DNA of 64,000 nt, taken from NCBI RefSeq assembly GCF_024753215.1, contig NZ_JANUGV010000001.1:248001-312000 (forward strand). Direction: 5' to 3'. The stretch is from Massilia solisilvae (GTDB taxonomy: Bacteria > Pseudomonadota > Gammaproteobacteria > Burkholderiales > Burkholderiaceae_D). The notes under the pieces are model-generated. The model had not been told where the DNA came from. It saw only the letters and a list, made by a program, of their open reading frames with translations, and ran no database searches. The translations under genes were made by a program, and so were the position numbers. Positions within the stretch are counted from its first letter, which is position 1; every line of letters begins with the position of its first letter. This document shows positions 16,954 through 24,950 of this stretch, in pieces.

Positions 16954-18210
16954 ATGAACAATAATTTGACAAAAGCTTACAATGCGCGGGCTTGGTGGGT
17001 CGCCGCGCTTGCCTTCTCCCTTCCTTTCCTCAGTCTCATTACCCTGTCCGGCACCAGCGCAACCAGTTACCTGTTGCTGCTGACGGCCGTGTTGTCGTTC
17101 AAGGATTGCCGCGCCGCGCTCGCGCGCCACTGGCATGATACACGCCTGGTTGTAACGGCATTTCTGATTAATTTCGTATTTGTGTTGCTGTGCTTCGTGC
17201 TACGCCCCGAGGCCAGCGCGAACCACCTCGAAAAGCCGCTGCGCATGCTGCTGGCGGCATCGGCGCTGGCGCTGGTGCTGGCGCGCCGGCCGTCGCGCCA
17301 GGCCCTGTGGTGGGGCGCCGTCGGCGGGGCGCTGGCCTGCCTGCCGTTCGTGGCCTACCAGCGCTTCGACCTGGCGCAGGAGCGGCCGGGCGGCCTGATC
17401 AATGCGATCACCTTTGGCGACCTGGCGCTGCTGCTGGGGCTGTTGTCGCTTGTCGCGGCGATCGACATGCGCCAATCGCGCGCGCGCGCCGCGCTGGCGT
17501 CGCTGGGCGCGCTGGCCGGGCTGCTGGCGTCGCTGCTCACCGGCACCCGCGGCGGCCTGCTCGCGCTGGTGCCGGCGGCGGTGATTTTCTACGTGCTGTC
17601 GCGCCATGAACGCGGCGCAGGACAGCGCGTGCGCCTGGGCCTGCTGGCCGGGACCGTGTTGCTGGCGGGGGCGTATTTCGTGCCCGCGCTGGGACTGGAG
17701 GGGCGCATGGCCGAAGGGCTGGCCGACGTGCGCGCATGGGACGGCGGCGGAAACAAGGTGACCAACGTCGGTATCCGGCTCGAATTGTGGAAGGGCGCGA
17801 TAATGCTGATTCGCGACCACCCGCTGTTCGGGATCGAACCGAACCTGATGAAGATGTACCTGGGCCGCTACGTGGCCGCGGGCGCGCTCGACCCGGTGGT
17901 GCTGACGATGCCGCACCTGCATAATGCGATCTTGCAGGCGCTGGCGACCGGCGGCATTCCGGGCCTGCTGGCATGGTTTGGCATGTTTGCCGCGCCGTTC
18001 GTGTACTTCGTGCGCGCGCTCGGTGCGCGCGGCGCCGCCAGCGCGGCGTTCGCGCCGGCGCTGGCGGGCCTGTTGGTGGTCACCAGCTACTTCTGCTTCG
18101 GCCTGACCGAAGTGATTTTCTGGTCCATGAAGGCCTGCCTGTTCTACGCGCTGACGGTGTTCTTGCTGGTGGGGTTCTGCCAGCTCGCAAAGGAAGAAAT
18201 TGGAAAATAG
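16954..18210 (+). CDS. waaL: O-antigen ligase family membrane protein
   Basis: A 418-residue polytopic inner-membrane protein with about ten hydrophobic segments, Wzy_C/O-antigen ligase type. The conserved GTRGGLLAL segment near residue 190 and the large periplasmic loop with PHLHNAILQALATGGIPG (about 317-334, including the conserved His) are typical of enzymes that join undecaprenyl-linked O-antigen to lipid A-core in the periplasm. It heads an operon with msbA (11-bp overlap) and waaF (4-bp overlap). WaaL and Wzy polymerases are hard to tell apart by sequence; the msbA/waaF context favours ligase. Confidence 0.8.
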   Translation: MNNNLTKAYNARAWWVAALAFSLPFLSLITLSGTSATSYLLLLTAVLSFKDCRAALARHWHDTRLVVTAFLINFVFVLLCFVLRPEASANHLEKPLRMLLAASALALVLARRPSRQALWWGAVGGALACLPFVAYQRFDLAQERPGGLINAITFGDLALLLGLLSLVAAIDMRQSRARAALASLGALAGLLASLLTGTRGGLLALVPAAVIFYVLSRHERGAGQRVRLGLLAGTVLLAGAYFVPALGLEGRMAEGLADVRAWDGGGNKVTNVGIRLELWKGAIMLIRDHPLFGIEPNLMKMYLGRYVAAGALDPVVLTMPHLHNAILQALATGGIPGLLAWFGMFAAPFVYFVRALGARGAASAAFAPALAGLLVVTSYFCFGLTEVIFWSMKACLFYALTVFLLVGFCQLAKEEIGK

Positions 18211-19930
18211 TGTCATCATCAAGCGCCTGTGGGCGTACATCAAGCCCTATCGCATGCGCGGCCTCATGTCGATGCTCGCGATGGCGCTGACGGCGGCCAC
18301 CCAGCCGCTCTTGGGCAAGGCGGTCGAACTGCTGATCGACCAGGGCTTCACGCAAAAGGTCCCGTTCAGCCTGTGGCTGATCCCGGCCGTGCTGATCTCG
18401 ATCTTTGTGCTGCGCGGGATCGGCACCTTCGCCACCGCCTACCTGAACAACTGGGTCATCAGCCGCGTGCTCAACGACATGCGCGCGCACGTGTTCGAGC
18501 GCCTGCTGCGCCTGCCGGTGGCGCGCTTTCACGAAGAGTCCACTGGCCGCATCATCAATACCGTGGTGGGCGACGTGCGCCAGGTGGTGGACATGATCAC
18601 CTCGGTATTCGTGGCCAGCATCCGCGATTCGCTGGTGGTGGTGGGCCTGATCGCGGGCCTGTTGTATTTGAACTGGAAGCTGACCCTGGTGGCGGTGGTG
18701 ATCCTGCCGCTGACGGCCGCCATCGTGCGCACCACCACCGGCCGCCTGCGGCGCCTGAACCGCGACAACCAGCGCGTGACCGCCGAGATGACCCAGGTGG
18801 TGGAAGAGGCCGCGCGCGGCCACCAGGTGATCCGCGTGTTCGCCGGCGAAGCCTACGAGCGGCGCCGCTTCCACCAGCGCAGCGAGGCCCTGCGCGGCTT
18901 CTCGCAGCGCATGACCGTGGCCTTTGCCGCCACCGCGCCGGTGACCCAGATCGCCACCGCGGTCGCGCTGTCGGTGGTGATCGTGCTGGCGGTGCAGTCG
19001 CAGATGTCGGCCGGCGAGTTCACCAACTTCGTGACCATGATGCTCATGCTGCTCACGCCGATGAAGGCGCTGGCCGAGGTCAACGGCCCTATCCAGCGCG
19101 GCATCGCCGCCGCCGAAAGCGTGTTCGAGATGATCGACGCGCCGGTCGAGGAAGACACCGGCACGCGCGTGCTCGGCCGGGCCAGGGGCCACCTGCGGTT
19201 CGAGGACGTATCGTTCCGCTACCCCGGCGCGCACAACCTGGCGCTGTCCAACATCACGCTCGACGTCCCGGCCGGCAAGACGGTGGCGCTGGTGGGCATC
19301 TCGGGCGGCGGCAAGTCCACTTTCGTGAACCTGGCCACCCGCTTCTACGACCCGGATGCGGGCCGCATCGTGCTCGACGGTGTGCCGTATCCGGAGATCG
19401 CGCTGGCCAGCCTGCGCGAGCAGCTGGCCATGGTGAGCCAGAACGTGGTGCTGTTCGATGACACCCTGGCCGCCAACGTGGCCTACGGCGCGCGCGAGGT
19501 GGACGAGAAGCGCCTGATGGCCGCGATCCGCGCCGCCCACCTGGCCGACGTGGTGGACAAGCTGCCCGAAGGCGTGCACACGATGATCGGCGAGAACGGC
19601 ATGCGCCTGTCCGGCGGCCAGCGCCAGCGCGTGGCGATCGCCCGCGCGATCTACAAGGACGCGCCGATCCTGATCCTGGACGAGGCCACATCGGCGCTGG
19701 ACAACGAGTCCGAGCGCGCGGTGCAGGCAGCGCTCGATACGCTGATGGCCGGCCGCACCACGATCGTCATCGCGCACCGCCTCTCGACCATCGAGCGCGC
19801 CGACCGCATCGTGGTGCTCGAACACGGCCGGGTGGTGGAGCAGGGCACGCACGACGAGCTGCTGGCGGCCGGCGGCATGTACGCCAACCTGTACCGCCTG
19901 CAGTTCGCCGACACGGTGGCCGAGAAATGA
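18200..19930 (+). CDS. msbA: lipid A export ABC permease/ATP-binding protein MsbA
   Basis: A 576-residue half-transporter that flips lipid A-core across the inner membrane. Six transmembrane helices (about 1-310) are followed by an ABC ATPase: Walker A GISGGGKST near 370, LSGGQRQRVAIARAI signature, Walker B ILILDEATSALD and H-loop IVIAHRLST. The start is TTG at 18200, overlapping the waaL stop by 11 bp, with AGGAAG 6 nt upstream. The N-terminus then reads ENSVIIKRLWAYIKPYR, like known MsbA proteins, and no in-frame ATG occurs nearby. It is translationally coupled to waaF downstream. Confidence 0.95.
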   Translation: MENSVIIKRLWAYIKPYRMRGLMSMLAMALTAATQPLLGKAVELLIDQGFTQKVPFSLWLIPAVLISIFVLRGIGTFATAYLNNWVISRVLNDMRAHVFERLLRLPVARFHEESTGRIINTVVGDVRQVVDMITSVFVASIRDSLVVVGLIAGLLYLNWKLTLVAVVILPLTAAIVRTTTGRLRRLNRDNQRVTAEMTQVVEEAARGHQVIRVFAGEAYERRRFHQRSEALRGFSQRMTVAFAATAPVTQIATAVALSVVIVLAVQSQMSAGEFTNFVTMMLMLLTPMKALAEVNGPIQRGIAAAESVFEMIDAPVEEDTGTRVLGRARGHLRFEDVSFRYPGAHNLALSNITLDVPAGKTVALVGISGGGKSTFVNLATRFYDPDAGRIVLDGVPYPEIALASLREQLAMVSQNVVLFDDTLAANVAYGAREVDEKRLMAAIRAAHLADVVDKLPEGVHTMIGENGMRLSGGQRQRVAIARAIYKDAPILILDEATSALDNESERAVQAALDTLMAGRTTIVIAHRLSTIERADRIVVLEHGRVVEQGTHDELLAAGGMYANLYRLQFADTVAEK

Positions 19931-20964
19931 GCGGCCGCACCCTCGTCATTTCGCCGAACTGGATCGGCGACGCAGTGATGGCGCAGCCGCTGCTGGCGCG
20001 CCTGAAGGCCCTGCATCCCGAGCGCCCGATCGACGTGCTGGCCCCGCCCGCGGTGGCCCCGGTGTGGCGCGCAGTGGCCGAGGTGGACACGGTGCTCGAG
20101 ACGCCGTTCCGGCACCGCGCCCTGCAGCTGAAGGAACGCTGGAAGTACGCGCGCTTGCTGCGCGCGCGCGGCTACCTCGATGCCTATGTGCTGCCCAATA
20201 CCATCAAGTACGCGCTGATTCCCTGGCTGGCCGGCATACCGCGCCGGGTCGGCTACAAGGGCGAGATGCGCTACGGCCTGCTGAACGTGATGCACCACGA
20301 CGACGTGCCGGCGCGGCCCATGATGCCGTTCTACGCCGCGCTGGCGCAGCACCCGTCGCTGCCAGCGCCAAAGGACGTGGCGCGGCCGTCGATGCGGGTG
20401 GCGCCGGAACTGGTGCTCGCCGCTTGCGCGCGGCACGGCATCGACACCGGCAACAAGCTCGTGGTGTTCGCGCCGGGCGCCGAGTTCGGCCCGGCCAAGC
20501 GCTGGCCGCCGCGCTATTTCGGCGCGCTGGCGGAGAAAATCGTGCAGGCCGACCCGCAGGCCCAGGTCGCGCTGCTCGGCTCGCCCAAGGACCGGCCGAC
20601 CTGCGACGAAGTGGTGGCGGGCGCGGGCGCGGCGGCGCCGAACATCCTGAACCTCGCGGGCGCGACCAAGCTGGACGAAGCGGCCGCGCTGATCGCGCAG
20701 TGCGATGCGGTGGTGACCAACGACTCCGGCCTGATGCACATTGCGTCCGGCCTGAACAAGCCGCTGGTGGCGCTGTACGGGCCAACCGATCCGCGCCACA
20801 CGCCGCCGTCGTCCGAGTTCGCGCGCTGGATCTGGCTGCACATCGAGTGCGCGCCATGCCAGAAGCGGGAGTGCCCGCTGGGGCACCACAACTGCATGGA
20901 GAAGCTCGGCCCCGATCTGGCCTGGCAGGAGCTCAGGCCGATGCTGCCAACGAGGGCTGCCTGA
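19927..20964 (+). CDS. waaF: ADP-heptose:LPS heptosyltransferase II
   Basis: A 345-residue GT9 family enzyme that adds the second heptose to the LPS inner core in the cytoplasm. Seen motifs are LVISPNWIGDAVMAQPLLARL at the N-terminus, PGAEFGPAKRWPP near 180, DSGLMHIAS near 265, and YGPTDPRHTPP plus CAPCQKRECPLGHHNCM at the C-terminus; the last is characteristic of WaaF. The ATG overlaps the msbA stop by 4 bp. It is convergent with the gene at 21010, with a partial type-A palindrome in the gap. Confidence 0.95.
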   Translation: MSGRTLVISPNWIGDAVMAQPLLARLKALHPERPIDVLAPPAVAPVWRAVAEVDTVLETPFRHRALQLKERWKYARLLRARGYLDAYVLPNTIKYALIPWLAGIPRRVGYKGEMRYGLLNVMHHDDVPARPMMPFYAALAQHPSLPAPKDVARPSMRVAPELVLAACARHGIDTGNKLVVFAPGAEFGPAKRWPPRYFGALAEKIVQADPQAQVALLGSPKDRPTCDEVVAGAGAAAPNILNLAGATKLDEAAALIAQCDAVVTNDSGLMHIASGLNKPLVALYGPTDPRHTPPSSEFARWIWLHIECAPCQKRECPLGHHNCMEKLGPDLAWQELRPMLPTRAA

Positions 20965-20983
20965 AAGCGCGTTCGGACCCAGG

Positions 20984-21010
20984 GGGGGCACTCGTGCCCA
21001 CGCGTTCAAC
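20984..21010. repeat. partial dispersed palindrome, family A (half element) with terminator-like hairpin
   Basis: GGGCAC (20986-20991) pairs with GTGCCC (20994-20999) and is followed by ACGCGTTCAA, the conserved edge of family A elements seen at 32.49, 40.15 and 54.79 kb. It lies between the convergent genes waaF and the VirK-like gene and may act as their terminator. Confidence 0.55.
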
Positions 21011-21963
21011 TAGCGCCGCTGTCCCCACAGCCTTTCATTTAAGGTGGTAGCAAGGAAGGTCATGAGCTCATGGCGCTTTCGCGCCTCCGAGCGCTTCTTT
21101 GAGGGGATTGCCTCCAGGTCGGGCGCCTGCAGCGGCGCGCAGGCGATGCGGTAGTCGCCGTCGGCCATGCGCTCGGCGCCCATCTCTTCCCAGGCCTGGT
21201 TGTAGTCGGCCAGCACGCGCCCCTTGCGCATCGCGCAGCGCACCACGCGGTTCTCGTTCGACACCAGCATCAGCTGCGCGCAGCCGAACTGGTGGCCGAG
21301 CTGGCGCACCAGCGTCACCAGCAGCTGCCTGGGGCGCATGCCGTGCAGCTCGCGCGTGGCCAGGCGGATCGCGTCCTGGTTGCCGGCGCTCCTGCCGCCC
21401 TGCACGCAGCCGATGTTGACCGCATGGCTCTCGCCGCGCCAGGCAAAAGTGAACGCGGCCGAGTACACCAGCTCATCGCCCTGGCACAGCTGCAGCACCA
21501 GTTCTCCTTCGCGTTCCAGGTTGGTGCCGACGGCGCGCAGCACCAGCCGGTAGGCGGTCCCGCCCTTGCCCTCGAACGCCACCAGCGGCACGCCCGAGTG
21601 GCTGGCCTGCACCAGCAGCGGCCCAAGGCCATGTTCGAACATGAACTGGTAGTGCGAGGACAGCACCGCAAGGCGCGCGTCCATCGACAGGGTGGCGGTC
21701 AGGTAGGGACGGTAGATCTTGTACAGGAACCGCGGCCAGTTGCGCACGTACTCGGAAAAGGCCGGGTGCGAGTTGAGCAGCCCGAGCCAGCGGCGCGTGT
21801 GCTGATAGTGGGCCAGCGAACGGACCTTCAGCTTGAGCAGCTCGCGCCAATAGGGAACCGTCTTCAGCTCAGGCGACACGCCCGACCGGATCGTGATCGA
21901 TGGCTGGGCGGTGGAGATCAGGCGTTCCGCCAGGCCGGCTTCCGCGGAATAGAGCTTCATCAA
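21010..21963 (-). CDS. VirK/YbjX family protein (DUF535)
   Basis: A 317-residue protein of the VirK/YbjX (DUF535) family. Visible features are the RSLAHYQHTRRWLGLLN stretch near 50, the HYQFMFEHGLGPL region near 105, and the conserved C-terminal block with GCVQGGR, VRQLGHQFGCAQLMLVSN and Y.AW.E. Family members such as Salmonella VirK and E. coli YbjX are linked to outer-membrane or lipid A-related virulence and peptide resistance, but the biochemistry is unsettled. Placement just after the waa/msbA operon agrees with a surface role. M1 and M2 are both possible starts. Confidence 0.82.
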   Translation of the reverse strand: MMKLYSAEAGLAERLISTAQPSITIRSGVSPELKTVPYWRELLKLKVRSLAHYQHTRRWLGLLNSHPAFSEYVRNWPRFLYKIYRPYLTATLSMDARLAVLSSHYQFMFEHGLGPLLVQASHSGVPLVAFEGKGGTAYRLVLRAVGTNLEREGELVLQLCQGDELVYSAAFTFAWRGESHAVNIGCVQGGRSAGNQDAIRLATRELHGMRPRQLLVTLVRQLGHQFGCAQLMLVSNENRVVRCAMRKGRVLADYNQAWEEMGAERMADGDYRIACAPLQAPDLEAIPSKKRSEARKRHELMTFLATTLNERLWGQRR

Positions 21964-22185
21964 GCACGCTCTCGCAGCAAGGGAACACAGGGGGGCAGGA
22001 CGGGGCGCAACAGCGGCATTTCGACGGCACTTGTAAAGTTAGGTGAGCGCTAAGTAACGCTTTGTAACTTAGTGTATCAGAACGATTCACGCTGTAAATA
22101 TTTTTAATATGAAACTTGAATATCCGAGTTGGAATAGTTCTTCCATGCAATGATTTTGTGGCGCACATGCCACCATCGTGTTCCT

Positions 22186-22215
22186 CGCGTGTCCTGGCGT
22201 ACGCCGGGACACGCG
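22186..22215 (-). terminator. strong hairpin downstream of the GH1-RmlD gene
   Basis: A near-perfect inverted repeat of 14 bp per arm (CGCGTGTCC...GGACACGCG with an inner GGCG/CGCC) lies 8 bp after the stop of the gene at 22223-24472. It is a likely intrinsic-type terminator. The rest of 21964-22222 is AT-richer and shows no gene. Confidence 0.65.
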
Positions 22216-22222
22216 CCAGCGC

Positions 22223-24472
22223 TTACTGGTTCGCGTAGTTCGCCGATTCGATCGTGTTGGCGCGTTCGGCCACTTCCTGGACGAACCGGGCCAGCGCGTC
22301 GTCCAGCGGCGGCAGCAGCGCGGCCCGTTGGCTGGCCAAGGCGCTGTAGCGCGGACGCCGCGCCGGCTGGCCGAAGCTGTGCCACGGCCGCGCCGTGATG
22401 CCCGCCGGGTCCAGCCCTGCCGCCATGACCGCGCGGCGCGCCAGCTCGGCCCAGCTCACCGCATCGCCGTTGGACAGGTGCCAGATGCCGCGTTCGCGGT
22501 CCACCAGCAGGTCGAGCGTGGTGTTCACCAGGTCCGGCACGAAGGTCGGGCTGACGAACAGGTCGTCCGCTGCGGCGAATGGCTGCCCTGCGTCCAGTGC
22601 GTTGAGCGCCCGGGTCACGAAATTGTGCGCGTCCCACGGGCCGAAGAAGGCGCTGGAACGGATGACCAGGGCCTGCGGGTCGGCGTCCAGCACGCGGCGT
22701 TCGGCCTCGGCCTTGCTGCGGCCGTACACGTTCAGCGGCGCCACCAGGTCCGATTCGACATAAGGCGCGCCCTTCGCGCCGTCGAACACCAGGTCGCTGG
22801 AGAAGGTTACGAAGCGCAGCGCATGGCGCATGCACGCCAACGCGAGCACGGTCGGCCCGTGCGTGTTCTCGCGCATGCAGCGCGCCGCATCCTGCTCGGC
22901 CTCGTCCACGCGCACGTAGCCGCCGGCGTTGATGACGGCCCACGGCTTGAAGCGCGCGATCGCCGCCTCCACCGAGGCCGGGTCGGCCATGTCCATCTCC
23001 TGCCGCGTGAGCACGTGGCAGGCCAGGCTGCGCTGTTCGCAGATGCGCGCAAACGCCGAGCCCAGGGTGCCGGTGGCGCCGCTGATCAGGATCGGCTGCA
23101 CCGCCTGCGACCTGGCCTGGCTGCGCAGCGCGATGTCGGCCACCGCGGTGCTGGTGGCGACCGGCTTGCACAAAAAGCGCCCCGGCCGGCGCCACCAGCC
23201 CTGGCCCTGCAGCACCGGATTGGACAGCGGCCGGTTGGTGGCCAGCTCGCGCATCATGGTGGCCACGGCGGTCGGGCGCGGCGCGGGGCCGCGCACGTCG
23301 AACGGGCCGGGCTCGTAGTAGCCCCTGCATTCGGTGACCAGGCAGTTCCAGTCGAACGAGCCCAGGAGCGCCCACACCGTCACCGCGCGCACGTCGACGC
23401 CGCAATCGCGCAGCTTTCTGGCCGCGTTCCAGATTTCGAGCAGCCAGCGCAGCTGGTCCTCGCGGTTGGCGTCGATGTGCGCCTCGGTCACCGCCAGCGG
23501 CAGGCCGTAGCGTTCCCATGCCTCCTGCATCAGCGGGCCGATGCCGGGCGTGGGCGTGGCCAGGGCGCGCGGGGTCTCGATGTCGGCGTGGTGGATGCCG
23601 CGGTAGGTGTGGCGGTGCTGCGGCGGATAGCGCTCGGGCCGGTGGTCGATCCAGCGCTCGCTGGTGACGTAGTAGTTCACGCCGATGATGTCCGGCGGGC
23701 AGGTGTTATCGCGGAACCAGAGCAGCTCGGTCTCGCCGGCGCCCGACTCGCGCAGGTAGTTCCACAGCGCGTGGCCGGGCTCCACCTTCCCGCACAACAG
23801 GTCCCAGGCCAGCCAGCGGCGCTCGTTGTAGAACTCGGCCAGCGCAGCCATTTCGGGCGTGCCGTAGGTCTTGGACAGGTCGTCGGTCTGCACCAGCTTG
23901 GCGTTGGGGTTGACTGCGCGGATCGCGCGCATCGACAGCACCACGGCGCGGCACTGGTTCAGCAGTGCGCGCACGAACGTCTGTTCGCTCGAACCGTGCG
24001 GGTACCACACGCCGTTCAGGCCCGAAAAGCGCGCCGTGGTCAGCGGTTCGTTGACCGGGGTGTAGTATTCGACCCAGGGATAGCGGCGCGCCACCGCGCC
24101 GGCGTACTCGGCCAGCTGCTCGGCAAAGCGCGGATCGATGAGGCTGGTGTGGCGCGGGCCGCTGCCGTGGTGGACCAGGCCCACGATCGGCGCGACGCCC
24201 AGGTCGCGCAGGGCCGGCAGGCGCTCGTCCGGCCAGCTCCAGTCGGCCTTGTCGATGCCGTCGGGCGCGGTGCGTTCCCACAGCACGGGGTAGCGGATGG
24301 CCTGGATGCCGAGGGAAGCGAAGCGTTCGATGTCCTGCAGGCGGTCGGCGTGGCCGTTGCGTTCCATTTGGCTGAAATAATTGTCGCGCACTCGGTTGAC
24401 CGTGCACTCGAGTCCGCCCCACAGCGCCAGTTGCGGTGCGGTTGACGGGTGACTATTGGTGCTCAGGTTCAT
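22223..24472 (-). CDS. fusion of family 1 glycoside hydrolase and RmlD-like sugar-nucleotide reductase
   Basis: A 749-residue two-domain protein. Residues about 15-430 form a GH1-like TIM barrel with both catalytic acids readable: acid/base E142 in TPVNEP and nucleophile-type E330 in LAVTEAH. Residues about 455-745 form a Rossmann-fold reductase: GATGTLG at its start, INAGGYVRVDEAE, SSDLVFDG, and YGRSK (the YxxxK catalytic pair), as in dTDP-4-dehydrorhamnose reductase (RmlD). The start was set at 24472 because GGGAA lies 7 nt upstream and the domain begins soon after; an upstream extension to 24568 has no ribosome site. The combined activity is unknown; sugar-nucleotide or surface-sugar processing is plausible. 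A hairpin follows the stop. Confidence 0.82.
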   Translation of the reverse strand: MNLSTNSHPSTAPQLALWGGLECTVNRVRDNYFSQMERNGHADRLQDIERFASLGIQAIRYPVLWERTAPDGIDKADWSWPDERLPALRDLGVAPIVGLVHHGSGPRHTSLIDPRFAEQLAEYAGAVARRYPWVEYYTPVNEPLTTARFSGLNGVWYPHGSSEQTFVRALLNQCRAVVLSMRAIRAVNPNAKLVQTDDLSKTYGTPEMAALAEFYNERRWLAWDLLCGKVEPGHALWNYLRESGAGETELLWFRDNTCPPDIIGVNYYVTSERWIDHRPERYPPQHRHTYRGIHHADIETPRALATPTPGIGPLMQEAWERYGLPLAVTEAHIDANREDQLRWLLEIWNAARKLRDCGVDVRAVTVWALLGSFDWNCLVTECRGYYEPGPFDVRGPAPRPTAVATMMRELATNRPLSNPVLQGQGWWRRPGRFLCKPVATSTAVADIALRSQARSQAVQPILISGATGTLGSAFARICEQRSLACHVLTRQEMDMADPASVEAAIARFKPWAVINAGGYVRVDEAEQDAARCMRENTHGPTVLALACMRHALRFVTFSSDLVFDGAKGAPYVESDLVAPLNVYGRSKAEAERRVLDADPQALVIRSSAFFGPWDAHNFVTRALNALDAGQPFAAADDLFVSPTFVPDLVNTTLDLLVDRERGIWHLSNGDAVSWAELARRAVMAAGLDPAGITARPWHSFGQPARRPRYSALASQRAALLPPLDDALARFVQEVAERANTIESANYANQ

Positions 24473-24679
24473 AGGGTTCCCTGCGTTGTTGTAACGAGGG
24501 TATAGCCTAGACGGCAGGCGCGGACGGGCTGTGTGGGTTGGCGCACACAACGAGGAAGTTTCGGACAAGTCCTACGTGTTCTCGTTCTTTCAATTAATTC
24601 GCTGTGACGCGTGTTCGATGTGCGGCTTGGACTTGCGGTCGCAATCGTGGAACAATCGGCGCAACGGGAGAGTAATGCG

Positions 24680-24916
24680 ATGTACATGGTGTACTGGACG
24701 ATCGTGAACGGCGAAGAGCATGTGCCGCACGAACGCATCTTCGACACGGCCGACATGGTCGCGGCCATGCGCTTCATGGAAGACCTGCGCCGCCGTCAGC
24801 GCGCAGGCGAGGGCGTGCGCTTCATCACCATGTGCTCCGAGCACCCGGACGTGGTGGGCCATCCGGGCGTGGACGTCACCGGACCGGAGTACAACTGGAA
24901 GAAGCGGCGCCGCTAG
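24680..24916 (+). CDS. conserved small hypothetical protein, 78 aa
   Basis: A 78-residue acidic-to-basic soluble protein starting MYMVYWTIVNGEE and ending in a basic WKKRRR tail. I do not recognise the family. GGGAG lies 9 nt before the ATG at 24680, which is preferred over an upstream in-frame start at 24611 whose extra 23 residues look non-coding. Its codon use matches the GC-rich chromosome, and it sits just outside the AT-richer bacteriocin insert, so it marks the left boundary of that insert. Confidence 0.65.
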   Translation: MYMVYWTIVNGEEHVPHERIFDTADMVAAMRFMEDLRRRQRAGEGVRFITMCSEHPDVVGHPGVDVTGPEYNWKKRRR

Positions 24917-24950
24917 GGAATCTATTGCCGCAGCCGTACGACTAATCTGT

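Noticed and set aside
24473..24568. 32-residue N-terminal extension of the GH1-RmlD fusion
   Set aside because: No ribosome site; a clear GGGAA site precedes the ATG at 24472.
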